Shown here: positions 20,404 to 30,172 of the stretch, one piece after another
Numbering within the stretch: position 1 is the stretch's first letter
How the letters are laid out: every line of letters begins with the position of its first letter
Assembly: GCF_000305785.2 (NCBI RefSeq)
Contig: NC_018868.3
Span: 3,890,270-3,954,269, forward strand
DNA from: Simiduia agarivorans SA1 = DSM 21679
GTDB taxonomy: Bacteria; Pseudomonadota; Gammaproteobacteria; Pseudomonadales; Cellvibrionaceae
Direction of reading: 5' to 3'
Length of the DNA stretch: 64,000 nucleotides
Program-made: the position numbers and the translations under genes
Notes under the pieces: model-generated
Databases searched by the model: none
What the model saw: only the letters and a program-made list of their open reading frames with translations
What the model was told of the DNA's origin: nothing

Positions 20404-22779
20404 TTAAAAGCGCATGGTGCCTTGCAGGGCAATGCTGCGCGGGCGATCGTAGAAGCTGTAGTAAGCGGTACCGGTGCCACCTGTTAATCGAGTTGATACA
20501 GGTAGTTGGTTGCCGAAAGTGGATACTGCTTCGTCAGTCAGATTTTTACCCACCAAGGCGACTTCCCACTGGCCATCCTGAGCGCCCAGTGCCAATCTCA
20601 GATTCAACTTGGCGTAGGCGTCCTGCTGCAGGTTAGGATCCAGTGTGGGAGATGCGTAGTAACTGTCGCTGAAGTTGATGTCACCGGTTAAACGCCACTC
20701 CAGATTATCCCCTATGGTTTGAGCATAGTCAGCACTGATAGTGCCCTGGAATTGTGGCGCGAACTCCCGGGTTTTGCCCGACAGGTCACACAAACCGGGG
20801 TATTCCGTACTGTCCGGCGTTTGGCCGAAATAGCACTGGCTGTTAGGGAATTTGTCGAAGTTGAAGTCAAGGTAGCCCAAAGAACCGCTCAGGGTCAGGC
20901 CGTTGGTAATTAGCCAGCGGCCATCAAGCTCGATACCTTGGGTTGTGGCTTCACCTGCGTTGGTCACGTTAAAACCCAGCACGCCATCAAACTGACTGGT
21001 TTGAAGATCGGTGTAGTTGGTGTGAAACAGCGCAACGTTGAGTTCGGCGGCGCCATCGGCCAGGGTCATTTTCGAGCCAAGTTCAAAGCTCTGGGCTTTT
21101 TCCTCTTCGTATTCGAAAACGCCAGGCGCAAATCCGTTTGCCGCAGTGGTTTGGACAATGACCAATGGGCTTTGGTTGGCAATGATGTTTACACCATAGT
21201 CCGGGTCTGGATGTGCATTGGAGCGCACGTCAAATCCGCCGGACTTGAAACCCTCTGTATAGGTGGCATACAGCATGGTGTCTTCGGTGGCGTCCCACTG
21301 TGCGGTAATCAGGGGCGTGAACTTACCTTCAGAGCGTTTGTCTGAAATTTCTTCGTAGGGCTCCAGCAAAAATGCGGTATACACGGTATTCAACAATAGA
21401 TCTGTTGCTCCCACATCCTGGCCCAGCGTATTGGTATGGTGTTGTCGCCGGGTGGCTTCCTTGTCTTCAGCGGTATAGCGTCCGCCAACCGTCAGGCGCC
21501 AATCGGTAGAAATGTTCCAGGTTGCCTGAGCAAAACCTGCCCACAGTGTTGAATCCTGGGTAAAGGTACGTTGGCTGGCGGTGCCGGGAAGCAACGCTGA
21601 CAGCCCTCCCAGCAGACTGGTGGTGGGGACGCGGATGGCGTCATCGAAATCCATCTCGCTGGACTGATAAAACAGACCCGCTATGTAATCAATGGTTTCG
21701 CCTTGTGGTGAGGCAATACGAATCTCTTGGCTGTATTGTTTGAAATCCTCACGGCTGTCTGCGGTGAAAACCGTCGCGCCGGTAAAGTCGCAATCACAAT
21801 CCTCTTCGTAGTTGTAGGCGTTGTAGCCAGTTACGGCTGTCAGTGTATGTTCGCCAAGGCCCCAGTCGATGGTGAAAGTGGCGTTTTCAGTGTCGTTATT
21901 CGAAAAATCGCCATTGGATTGGCGTTTGAAGTTCTGCTCTGTGTCCAGGACGTAGGCGCCGCCGGTGGCGCCGAACAGCGCATCAGCATAGGAAAGCCCC
22001 CCCGGAAGTGTCACTGGATTCACTGGCTCCAAAAACCGGCCTTTGGTGTCAAACGACCCGGTTTCGACTTTCAAATTCATGGTCAGATCTTCGGTGGCGT
22101 CCCAGCGGAACTGACCTCTGATGACCTGCTCTTTTTCAGCAGATTCATCCCGGTTCAGGGTGGTATTTTCATAATAGCCATCGATTTCACGACCCAGTAA
22201 GGACAGCCGGCCACTCAGGGAGTCGGTCAGCGGGCCTGACAGCACAACGCGCAGGTCTTTTTCACCGTGGCTGGGTTCGTACAGGGCAGTAACCTGGCCC
22301 TCGAACTCATCGGTGGGTTTGGCGGTGACCATCGAAATGGCACCGGCAATGGAGTTCTTGCCAAACAGGATACTTTGCGGGCCGCGCAGGACTTCCACGC
22401 GCTCAAGGTCCATAAAAGGGGCGCGGGCCAACTGGGCGCGGCCATAGTAGATGCCGTCTACATATTGGCCTACGGACTGTTCAAAGCCCTGGTTAATGCC
22501 GGAGCTGATACCACGGATGGCGATAATGGTGCCGATACCGGTCTGGTTCATGGTCAGGTTGGGTACGTAAGCTGTCATACCCTCAAGATTGGTGATGCCG
22601 GCTTCATCCATTTTGGCGCCGGACACAGCGTTAACCGAGATGGGGACATCCTGAAGCCTTTCTACACGCTTCTGGGCGGTTACCACCACCTCTTCCAGAA
22701 CCAGGTCCTGGGCGAGTGTGGCGCTTGATGCCAGTGCGGCGATGGAAAGGGGTAGTAACTGCTTGGTAAATCTGATCAT
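20404..22779 (-). CDS. TonB-dependent outer membrane receptor
   Basis: A 791-residue outer membrane transporter. A signal peptide (about 1-23, ending at TLAQ) is followed by the TonB-box-like LEEVVVTAQKR, a plug domain (about 45-160, with the RGISSGIN and LRGPQSILFGKNSIAG motifs), and a 22-strand barrel ending in the terminal phenylalanine of GTMRF. The plug style resembles receptors of Sphingomonas and Caulobacter type. The substrate cannot be inferred: there is no neighbouring siderophore, B12 or polysaccharide gene and no visible Fur box. GGAGAG precedes the ATG. Confidence 0.9.
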   Translation of the reverse strand: MIRFTKQLLPLSIAALASSATLAQDLVLEEVVVTAQKRVERLQDVPISVNAVSGAKMDEAGITNLEGMTAYVPNLTMNQTGIGTIIAIRGISSGINQGFEQSVGQYVDGIYYGRAQLARAPFMDLERVEVLRGPQSILFGKNSIAGAISMVTAKPTDEFEGQVTALYEPSHGEKDLRVVLSGPLTDSLSGRLSLLGREIDGYYENTTLNRDESAEKEQVIRGQFRWDATEDLTMNLKVETGSFDTKGRFLEPVNPVTLPGGLSYADALFGATGGAYVLDTEQNFKRQSNGDFSNNDTENATFTIDWGLGEHTLTAVTGYNAYNYEEDCDCDFTGATVFTADSREDFKQYSQEIRIASPQGETIDYIAGLFYQSSEMDFDDAIRVPTTSLLGGLSALLPGTASQRTFTQDSTLWAGFAQATWNISTDWRLTVGGRYTAEDKEATRRQHHTNTLGQDVGATDLLLNTVYTAFLLEPYEEISDKRSEGKFTPLITAQWDATEDTMLYATYTEGFKSGGFDVRSNAHPDPDYGVNIIANQSPLVIVQTTAANGFAPGVFEYEEEKAQSFELGSKMTLADGAAELNVALFHTNYTDLQTSQFDGVLGFNVTNAGEATTQGIELDGRWLITNGLTLSGSLGYLDFNFDKFPNSQCYFGQTPDSTEYPGLCDLSGKTREFAPQFQGTISADYAQTIGDNLEWRLTGDINFSDSYYASPTLDPNLQQDAYAKLNLRLALGAQDGQWEVALVGKNLTDEAVSTFGNQLPVSTRLTGGTGTAYYSFYDRPRSIALQGTMRF

Positions 22780-22920
22780 GTTGCTCTCCAGCTTTTTTAT
22801 TGTGTGATCTCGCCCGGGGGCTCAAAAAGTATGCAATGGTGAGTTGGCCTTTGGAAAGGGGTTAATGGATAAAAGATAGCTCAATCTGCTCGTTTTTCGC
22901 CCTGTTGTAGAAAAATCCGG

Positions 22921-22949
22921 TTGAAATTGGGGGTGGGCTTCATTAATGT
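22921..22949 (+). promoter_or_regulatory. rnpB promoter with GC-rich discriminator
   Basis: TTGAAA (22921-22926), 17-nt spacer, TAATGT (22944-22949), then GTCCGC before the predicted first base of the RNA near 22956. The GC-rich discriminator is typical of stable-RNA promoters under stringent control. Confidence 0.55.
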
Positions 22950-22955
22950 GTCCGC

Positions 22956-23300
<345 letters not shown>

Positions 23301-23348
23301 AATTTACAGGTGCTGTGCCGGCGGTTGGCTCAGCAGCTTTTGGCCAGT

Positions 23349-23393
23349 AAAGTGGCGCCGGCTACTGTCCCGGACAGGTCCTTTCCACTTTTT
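23349..23393 (+). terminator. Candidate rnpB terminator in repeat unit 1
   Basis: AAAGTGG pairs with CCACTTT around an inner CTGTC/GACAG hairpin, and TTTTT follows. The outer loop is long, so efficiency is uncertain. Confidence 0.45.
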
Positions 23394-23478
23394 ACCAGGC
23401 CAGAGGGCGGCTTATCGGCCGACTCAACTAGATATACAGGTGCTGTGCCGGCGGTTGGCTCAGCAGCTTTTGGCCAGT

Positions 23479-23521
23479 AAGTGGCGCCGGCTACTGTCCC
23501 GGACAGGTCCTTCCGCTTTTT
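23479..23521 (+). terminator. Candidate second terminator in repeat unit 2
   Basis: Same structure as in unit 1: AAGTGG pairs with CCGCTT (one T-G wobble), inner CTGTC/GACAG hairpin, then a T-run. Pairing is kept despite the base change. Confidence 0.4.
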
Positions 23522-23761
23522 ACCCGGCCAGAGGGCGGCTGTGCCGCTGACTCGCGCCAACTCTCTGAACCGGATTTTCGGTTATATCTCCCGACTCTCA
23601 TATAAGAATCTGTTCCTACTCTTAACAATCTACTTTAAGTTTGTTGCTTAACGTATTGATTGTTATGTCTTTGCTGCTTTCCTTGTGGCCGAGTTCCTGC
23701 TTGATCGACGCCCGTTCGCCGCTAAATGCCTGATTTTGCTAGCAACTTCTCGCCACTTCGC

Positions 23762-23789
23762 TTGACTTTAAAAGGCACAGATTTATAGT
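23762..23789 (+). promoter_or_regulatory. mra (dcw cluster) promoter
   Basis: TTGACT (23762-23767), 16-nt spacer, TATAGT (23784-23789), about 70 bp before mraZ. It would drive the long division and cell-wall operon. From the repeats (23536) to this promoter I see nothing else. Confidence 0.65.
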
Positions 23790-23798
23790 GTGGCAATG

Positions 23799-23822
23799 TG
23801 GGAAAAAGTGGGTAAAAGTGGA
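23799..23822 (+). promoter_or_regulatory. MraZ operator (direct repeats)
   Basis: TGGGA, TGGGT and TGGAA occur in the same phase every 10 bp (23799, 23809, 23819), just downstream of the mra -10 element. MraZ is known to bind TGGGN direct repeats with 5-nt spacers at its own promoter and repress it. Confidence 0.75.
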
Positions 23823-23858
23823 ATTTAGTGTCATGAACAGCAGGGTGAGTGGGAAATA

Positions 23859-24302
23859 GTGTTTCTCGGAAGCCATTCCATCAGCATGGATGCCAAGGGG
23901 CGTCTGGCGATTCCGGCTCGTATTCGCGAGTCGTTGGTGGAATTGTGTGCCGGAAAACTGGTGGTGACCGCCCATACCGAAGAGCGCTGTCTGCTGGTGT
24001 ATCCAGAGCCTCAATGGCTCGAAATTCTGCCCAAAATTGAAGCTTTACCCAGTTTTAATAAGATTGCCCGCCGCACCCAGCGCCTGTTGATAGGTTATGC
24101 CACGCCGCTGGAAGTGGATGGCAATGGGCGTGTGTTGCTGCCGCCCACGCTGCGTGAGTACGCCCAGCTCGACAAGAAGCTGATGTTGGTCGGGCAGGGG
24201 AAAAAACTGGAGCTGTGGTCGGAGGCAAGTTGGCTGCAGTGGCTGGATGCGGATGCCGGAGATGACGAAATGCCGGTTGAAATGCAGTCGCTGTCTTTAT
24301 AA
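23859..24302 (+). CDS. mraZ: Transcriptional regulator MraZ
   Basis: AbrB-like DNA-binding protein that represses its own dcw operon. It has 147 residues with two SpoVT/AbrB-type repeats (about 5-50 and 77-122). The GTG start at 23859 gives [19 protein letters not shown], aligning with the E. coli N-terminus. Its predicted operator lies 40-60 bp upstream. First gene of the cluster; rsmH starts 9 bp after its stop. Confidence 0.95.
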   Translation: MFLGSHSISMDAKGRLAIPARIRESLVELCAGKLVVTAHTEERCLLVYPEPQWLEILPKIEALPSFNKIARRTQRLLIGYATPLEVDGNGRVLLPPTLREYAQLDKKLMLVGQGKKLELWSEASWLQWLDADAGDDEMPVEMQSLSL

Positions 24303-24311
24303 GGGGCGGCC

Positions 24312-25232
24312 ATGGTTGCGCAAGAACACTACACAGTACTGCTCAATGAGGCGGTGGACGCTCTGATCACCGATCCCTCGGGTATCTATGTGGATGGCAC
24401 TTTTGGCCGCGGTGGCCATAGTCGTCTGGTGTTGACGAGACTCGCAGGCGATGGGCGATTGATAGGGGTTGATAAAGACCCCCAAGCCATTGCCTCGGCC
24501 GAAGCACTGGCTGCCGCAAACAGCCGGTTTTCGGTCCGTCATGGCAGTTTTGCCCAGATCGGCGAATGGTTTGAGCCGGCTTCCGTTGATGGTGTTTTGT
24601 TGGATCTGGGGGTGTCGTCGCCACAGTTAGATCAGGCTGAACGGGGTTTTTCGTTTATGCAGGATGGCCCGCTGGATATGCGCATGGACACCACCAGTGG
24701 TCAGAGTGCTGCGCAATGGTTGGCAGTGGCTGAGGCGGAGGACATTGCGTTTGTATTGAAAGAGTTTGGTGAGGAGCGCTTTGCCAAACGCATGGCGTCG
24801 GCCATTGTGCGCGAGCGCGACATTGAACCTATCACCACAACCGCACGCCTGGCAAAAATTGTGAGTGAGGCGAATCCTGCGTGGGAAAAAGGTAAGCACC
24901 CTGCAACGCGGGCCTTTCAGGCGATCCGCATATTTATCAATAACGAGTTGGGTGATCTGGAAGTTGTTCTGGAGGCTGCTCTCAAGGTGCTCAAGCCGGG
25001 TGGCCGGTTGGTGGTGATCAGTTTTCATTCGCTTGAGGATCGCCTGGTCAAACGATTTATCCGTGATAAAGAGCGCGGACCGCAGCTGCCCAAAGGGTTG
25101 CCGGTGATGGAAAGTCAGATAACGAAGACGCTGAAGAGTCTGGGTAAGGCGGTGAAGGCCAGTGCCCGTGAGCTCGATGAAAATCAGCGCTCACGCAGTG
25201 CGGTTATGCGCTGCGCAGAAAAACTGGGCTGA
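24312..25232 (+). CDS. rsmH: 16S rRNA m4C1402 methyltransferase RsmH
   Basis: SAM-dependent N4-methylation of C1402 in 16S rRNA, the same nucleotide whose ribose is methylated by RsmI in this window. It has 306 residues. Motifs: [13 protein letters not shown] at the start, [14 protein letters not shown] for SAM binding, [18 protein letters not shown], and [12 protein letters not shown] near the C-terminus. AAGGGG precedes the ATG. Second gene of the dcw cluster, as usual. Confidence 0.97.
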   Translation: MVAQEHYTVLLNEAVDALITDPSGIYVDGTFGRGGHSRLVLTRLAGDGRLIGVDKDPQAIASAEALAAANSRFSVRHGSFAQIGEWFEPASVDGVLLDLGVSSPQLDQAERGFSFMQDGPLDMRMDTTSGQSAAQWLAVAEAEDIAFVLKEFGEERFAKRMASAIVRERDIEPITTTARLAKIVSEANPAWEKGKHPATRAFQAIRIFINNELGDLEVVLEAALKVLKPGGRLVVISFHSLEDRLVKRFIRDKERGPQLPKGLPVMESQITKTLKSLGKAVKASARELDENQRSRSAVMRCAEKLG

Positions 25233-25294
25233 GGCCTGTGGGTCAGACTGTTGGTCTGATCATTTGAGCTAACAACGACAAAAGGGGCAATTGG

Positions 25295-25597
25295 GTGTCA
25301 AATCCAATGGCAAATACAACGCAGCCGAAAGGCCTGTTAATTGCAGTGGTAGTAGCGCTGTGGTTGGCCGTGACTGCGTCCGCGTTACTGGTAGTGGGTG
25401 CCACTCACCAGGCGCGTCTGTCGTTTTTTGAGCTTGAATCCCTGCGACGCGAAGCGCAGGAACTGGAAATCCAGCGCGGTCAGTACTTGCTGGAGCAAAG
25501 CACCTGGGCGGCCTACAGTCGGGTGGAAAATCTGGCGCATAAAAAACTCGGTATGCGTCTGCCCGAGCCGAGCGATATTGTTATGGTGACGCCATGA
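25295..25597 (+). CDS. ftsL: Cell division protein FtsL
   Basis: Small bitopic divisome protein of 100 residues that forms a complex with FtsB and FtsQ and activates FtsWI. One membrane helix (about 13-35) is followed by a periplasmic coiled coil (LSFFELESLRREAQELEIQR) and a conserved tail with VENLAHKKLGMRLP. The GTG at 25295 has an AAGGGG site 7 nt upstream; an in-frame ATG at 25307 is an alternative. Its stop overlaps ftsI by 4 bp. Confidence 0.93.
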   Translation: MSNPMANTTQPKGLLIAVVVALWLAVTASALLVVGATHQARLSFFELESLRREAQELEIQRGQYLLEQSTWAAYSRVENLAHKKLGMRLPEPSDIVMVTP

Positions 25598-27303
25598 AAC
25601 GGCCGCAGGCGAATCACCAACTGGCGCGCTGGCGTTTGGTGTTTGTGGTGTTGGTGCTGCTGCTGCTGGCCGGATTGCTGCTGGCTCATCTCGCTCGCGT
25701 TCAGGTATTGCCGGGTGAAGAGAAAGGTTTTGAATTCCTGCAGAACCAGGGTGAAGCCCGCACTCTGCGCGAAGAGCGCATCGCCGCCTACCGCGGCGTG
25801 ATTACCGATCGCAATGGCGAGCCCTTGGCGGTCAGCACGCCGGTTCTCTCTTTGTGGGCCAACCCAAAATTAGTGCCCGATCAGTCGGTTGATCAATTGG
25901 CCAAAGCGCTGGCCATTAAGCCGTCTCAATTGCGTCAGCGCCTGGCAGCCAATGCGACGCGTGAATTTATCTACCTCAAGCGACACCTGCCACCCCAGGA
26001 CGCCAACAAAGTGTTGGAGTTGGATATTCCCGGTGTCAGTGCTGAACAGGAATACCGTCGCTATTACCCGGCAGCAGAAGTTACCTCGCACCTGGTGGGC
26101 TTTACCAATGTGGATGAGCGGGGGCAGGAAGGTATCGAGCTGGCCTACGATGCCTGGCTGGAAGGGCACGCAGGTTCGAAACAGGTGTTACGCGATCTGA
26201 AGGGCCGCAATATCAAGGAAGTGGCGCTGTTGAAGTCGGCCGAGTCGGGTAAAGATCTGGCCTTATCCATCGATCTGCGTTTGCAGTACCTGGCCTATCG
26301 CGAGCTGAAAGCGGCGGTGCAGGCACACCAGGCCAAAGCAGGTTCAATTGTGGTGATGGATGTGGGTACCGGTGAAGTACTGGCGATGGCAAATCAGCCC
26401 AGCTACAACCCGAATGATCGCACCAACCTCACCCCGGCGGCATTGCGCAACCGCGCCATCACCGATCAGTTTGAGCCGGGCTCAACGGTTAAACCGATTA
26501 CTATCATGACGGCGTTGGAAGCGGGTACGGTGTCTCCGCATACCACCATTGAGACGTCGCCGGGCTACATTCGTGTGGGCAAGAAAACGCTGCTCGATCC
26601 GGTCAATTACGGCACCATCGATGTGACCAAAATCATTACCAAATCGAGCCAGGTTGGATTGACCAAGGTTGCGCTCAAGCTGCAGCCTGAAATGATCCGC
26701 AATATGTATGCGCGGCTGGGTTTTGGTCAGGTGACCGATTCGGGCTTCCCGGGTGAAAGTGCGGGCCAGCTGCCTAATTACACGCGTTGGCAACCGATTG
26801 TTCAGGCGAACTACGCCTTTGGATACGGTCTTACTGTGACCGCTCTGCAATTAGCCCAGGCCTACACGACCATCGCTGCGGGCGGTGTGAAAAAGCCCGT
26901 GAGCATTCTGCGTCTGGACGCACTGCAGGACGGCGAGCGCGTTGTAGAGCCGCGTTATACCGGGCAGCTGGTCGACATGTTGAAAACCGTGGTTCAGCCG
27001 GGCGGTACGGCTGTGCGTGCCAATCTGGAAACTTACCCTGTCGCCGGCAAAACCGGCACCGCCCATAAAGTCGGACCCAATGGTTATGAGGCCAGCCGCT
27101 ACCGTTCATTGTTTGCCGGCATGGCGCCTGCGGATGATCCGCGTCTGGTCGTTGTCGTGGTGATTGATGAGCCGGGTGCGGGTAAGTATTTTGGCGGCGA
27201 CGTGGCGGCACCTGTGTTTGCACGGGTGGCAGACAGTGCCTTGCGCACGCTTCAGGTGCCGCCGGTGATGACACAGCAAGTGGCACGGGGAGGCAGACAC
27301 TGA
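25594..27303 (+). CDS. ftsI: Septal transpeptidase PBP3 (FtsI)
   Basis: Class B penicillin-binding protein that cross-links septal peptidoglycan with FtsW. It has 569 residues: membrane helix (about 14-34), pedestal domain (60-215), and transpeptidase domain. The nucleophile is S297 in STVK (297-300), and KTGT is at 486-489. The middle motif, normally SxN, reads S351-S352-Q353 (codons TCG AGC CAG), an unusual substitution in a residue that contacts substrate. Everything else looks intact and the gene is embedded in the cluster, overlapping ftsL by 4 bp and abutting murE. Confidence 0.96.
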   Translation: MKRPQANHQLARWRLVFVVLVLLLLAGLLLAHLARVQVLPGEEKGFEFLQNQGEARTLREERIAAYRGVITDRNGEPLAVSTPVLSLWANPKLVPDQSVDQLAKALAIKPSQLRQRLAANATREFIYLKRHLPPQDANKVLELDIPGVSAEQEYRRYYPAAEVTSHLVGFTNVDERGQEGIELAYDAWLEGHAGSKQVLRDLKGRNIKEVALLKSAESGKDLALSIDLRLQYLAYRELKAAVQAHQAKAGSIVVMDVGTGEVLAMANQPSYNPNDRTNLTPAALRNRAITDQFEPGSTVKPITIMTALEAGTVSPHTTIETSPGYIRVGKKTLLDPVNYGTIDVTKIITKSSQVGLTKVALKLQPEMIRNMYARLGFGQVTDSGFPGESAGQLPNYTRWQPIVQANYAFGYGLTVTALQLAQAYTTIAAGGVKKPVSILRLDALQDGERVVEPRYTGQLVDMLKTVVQPGGTAVRANLETYPVAGKTGTAHKVGPNGYEASRYRSLFAGMAPADDPRLVVVVVIDEPGAGKYFGGDVAAPVFARVADSALRTLQVPPVMTQQVARGGRH

Positions 27304-28787
27304 TGACAACTCCGTCTGTAGCGCTCAAACATTTGCTGCCTGAATGCGCATTGGCACCGTCCCTGGCGGAAATATCTGTTACTGGTGTGACGCTGGATAG
27401 CCGTGAAGTGAACAGCGGTTATGTGTTTCTGGCCATGCAGGGTACCCGTGAGCACGGGATTCGTTATCTGGATCAGGTGTTACAGGCCGGGGCCGTTGCG
27501 GTGCTGGTGGAGCAGGCGGATGACCTGCCCGCAGCGCTGCCGGAAAACGCGGTAGTGATTGACGCCTTGAGTGCCAAGGCCAGTGAAATCGCTGCCCGCT
27601 TTTACGGCTTGCCCGGTCAGGAGTTGCACACTATCGGTGTGACCGGGACCAATGGAAAAACCACCTGCACACAGTTGTTAGCGCGTTTGTATCACGCGCT
27701 GGGTGAGCGCGCGGCGGTCATGGGCACGATGGGTTATGGGCTGATAGGTAAGCCTTTGCGGGATACCGGCATGACCACGCCGGATGCAGTGTCATTTCAA
27801 CGTATCCTGCGCGATTTGCGCAACCAGCATGCACGCCATTTGGCAGTCGAAATATCCTCTCATGCGCTGGCCCAAAACAGAGTGGCTGCTGTACCTGTAC
27901 AGACCGCGGTATTTACCAATCTCACCCGCGATCACCTGGACTTTCATCAGACCATGGAGGCTTACGGTGCCGCCAAGCGTGCACTGTTTTCTCAGCTGGG
28001 AATCAAGCGCGGCATTATCAACATCGACGATACCTTTGGTCGCGAAATGTCTTCTGCCTTGCCGGGGTTGACGGTGATTACCTATGGCCTTGCACCGGAT
28101 GCTCAGGTACGCGCCAGCGAAATCCGATACGAAACCCGTGGGCTACAGGCGCGTGTTGACACGCCATGGGGCGCCGGCGAGTTGCGTAGCCAATTGGTGG
28201 GTGAATTTAATTTGCATAATTTATTGGCCGTTGTCGCTACGGCTTGCGCCGAAGGCTACAGCCTGCAAGAGGTGTTGGCGGCGGTTCCTACCTTGCGCCC
28301 GGTGTGTGGCCGGATGGAGTTGTTGGGGGCTGACCAGTCGGTGCAGGTGGTGGTCGATTACGCCCATACGCCCGATGCCTTGCGGGCGCTGCTGGCTGCA
28401 GCCCGCGCCCATTGTGCGGGCAAACTCTGGTGTGTATTTGGCTGCGGCGGTGATCGCGACAAAGGCAAGCGCGCGGACATGGCGCGCATAGCAGAAGCCA
28501 TGGCGGATCAATGCGTTGTTACCAGCGATAATCCTCGCACCGAAAACCCCGAGCTCATTATTCAGGATGTAATGGCCGGCTTTAACGAACCTGACCGTGT
28601 TATCCAGCAGGTGGATCGCAAGGCCGCGATCGCGACTGCGGTGGCGCAAGCGCAAGCCGGTGACTGGGTGTTGGTGGCAGGTAAGGGCCACGAAGACTAC
28701 CAGATTATAGGTACCCGCAAGCTGCCGTTTTCAGATCAGGAAGAGGCGCGCAAGGCGCTCGCGCTTCGCGTCGGGGGTGCTGCATGA
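27303..28787 (+). CDS. murE: UDP-MurNAc-tripeptide synthetase MurE (meso-DAP adding)
   Basis: Mur ligase adding the third stem residue to UDP-MurNAc-Ala-Glu. It has 494 residues. The ATP loop GTNGKTT is at 115-121. The DNPR motif at 409-412 marks specificity for meso-diaminopimelate rather than lysine, consistent with a Gram-negative wall. The start overlaps the ftsI stop by one base (TGATG) and the stop overlaps murF by 4 bp. Confidence 0.97.
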   Translation: MTTPSVALKHLLPECALAPSLAEISVTGVTLDSREVNSGYVFLAMQGTREHGIRYLDQVLQAGAVAVLVEQADDLPAALPENAVVIDALSAKASEIAARFYGLPGQELHTIGVTGTNGKTTCTQLLARLYHALGERAAVMGTMGYGLIGKPLRDTGMTTPDAVSFQRILRDLRNQHARHLAVEISSHALAQNRVAAVPVQTAVFTNLTRDHLDFHQTMEAYGAAKRALFSQLGIKRGIINIDDTFGREMSSALPGLTVITYGLAPDAQVRASEIRYETRGLQARVDTPWGAGELRSQLVGEFNLHNLLAVVATACAEGYSLQEVLAAVPTLRPVCGRMELLGADQSVQVVVDYAHTPDALRALLAAARAHCAGKLWCVFGCGGDRDKGKRADMARIAEAMADQCVVTSDNPRTENPELIIQDVMAGFNEPDRVIQQVDRKAAIATAVAQAQAGDWVLVAGKGHEDYQIIGTRKLPFSDQEEARKALALRVGGAA

Positions 28788-30172
28788 TTACTGCCGTTTC
28801 GCTGCACGCCATGCAAGCCCGTTTTGGCGGCTCGCTTTCCGCCGCTGACGCGAGCGTCGATCGCGTGTGCATTGACAGTCGTACACTCAAACCCGGTGAT
28901 TGTTTTGTCGCCATCGTGGGCGAAAACTTTGATGGTCATACCTTTGTTGAGGCGGCTGTGGCGGCGGGTGCGCAGTCACTGGTGGTGAGTCAAGCATGGG
29001 CAAAACAACATGCCCCCTTGCCGGTGCCCACCTGGCAGGTTGCCAATACCACCGAAGCACTCTGGCAATTTGCCAGAATCCAGCGCGAGCACTTTCAGGG
29101 GCCGGTTGTGGCGATTACCGGTAGCGCCGGTAAAACCACAGTTAAACAGATGCTGGCAGCCATTGGTCAGGCGGCCTTTGGCGCCGATGCCGTATTGTTC
29201 ACGCAGGGCAATCTCAACAACCATATCGGGGTGTCCTTGACCTTGTTTTCGCTGACACCCGCACACCGTTTCGCCGTTATTGAGATGGGCGCCAGCGGGC
29301 CCGGCGAAATTGCGCCGCTGGCGTGGCAGGCCCAGCCGAGTGTATCGGTAGTGAACAACGTGATGCCGGTGCATGTGGAAGGATTTGGCAGTGTTGCCGG
29401 TGTGGCGGACACCAAATCGGCAATCTACGACGGTTTGTCAGCAGAGGGCGTGGCAGTCATCAATGCCGACGATGGGTTTGCGCCAGCGTTCAAACAAAAA
29501 AATCTTAACCGACAGCAGATGACTTTTTCTCTGGCAGATTCAGCGGCCGATGTTTACGCATCAGATGTGGAAAATGCTGAGTTGCATGCTCGTTTTATGC
29601 TGCACTCACCGCACGGCAGTCAGTTGATTCAATTGCCGGTGGCGGGCATACACAACGTGGGCAATGCGTTGTGTGCCGCTGCCTGTGCGCTGGCCTCCGG
29701 GATCTCGCTTGACATTATTGCGCGAGGGTTGGCGGGTTTCGAATCGGCTAAAGGTCGCTATCACGTGATAAAGGTATCCGATCGGTTGACGGTGATCGAT
29801 GATACCTACAATGCCAATCCCGAGGCGGTCAAGGCAGCGCTGCGGGCGCAGGCCAGTTTTACCACGCCTCGCTGGTTGGTGTTGGGCGATATGGGTGAAC
29901 TGGGCCCGCAGGCGACAGAGATGCACGCGGATGTAGGCACATTTGCGCGCGACCTGGGCGTGGAGAAAGTCTTTACCGTCGGGACATTGAGTCAAGCCAC
30001 CAGCGCTGCAGCGGGTGGTTTACATTTTGAGACGCAGGCCGCATTGATTGCTGCGCTGCAGGACGATATCCGGCGCCAGGCAGGGCCCACAACAATATTA
30101 ATAAAGGGTTCGCGAAGTGCTCGCATGGAATTTGTAGTGCAAGCCCTGAACAACAATGGGGGAGTGCACTGA
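28784..30172 (+). CDS. murF: UDP-MurNAc-pentapeptide synthetase MurF
   Basis: ATP-dependent ligase adding D-Ala-D-Ala to UDP-MurNAc-tripeptide. It has 462 residues, with the ATP loop GSAGKTT at 113-119 and the C-terminal ligase domain containing [12 protein letters not shown]. Its substrate dipeptide is made by Ddl, encoded later in the same operon. The end overlaps mraY as TGATG. Confidence 0.96.
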   Translation: MITAVSLHAMQARFGGSLSAADASVDRVCIDSRTLKPGDCFVAIVGENFDGHTFVEAAVAAGAQSLVVSQAWAKQHAPLPVPTWQVANTTEALWQFARIQREHFQGPVVAITGSAGKTTVKQMLAAIGQAAFGADAVLFTQGNLNNHIGVSLTLFSLTPAHRFAVIEMGASGPGEIAPLAWQAQPSVSVVNNVMPVHVEGFGSVAGVADTKSAIYDGLSAEGVAVINADDGFAPAFKQKNLNRQQMTFSLADSAADVYASDVENAELHARFMLHSPHGSQLIQLPVAGIHNVGNALCAAACALASGISLDIIARGLAGFESAKGRYHVIKVSDRLTVIDDTYNANPEAVKAALRAQASFTTPRWLVLGDMGELGPQATEMHADVGTFARDLGVEKVFTVGTLSQATSAAAGGLHFETQAALIAALQDDIRRQAGPTTILIKGSRSARMEFVVQALNNNGGVH

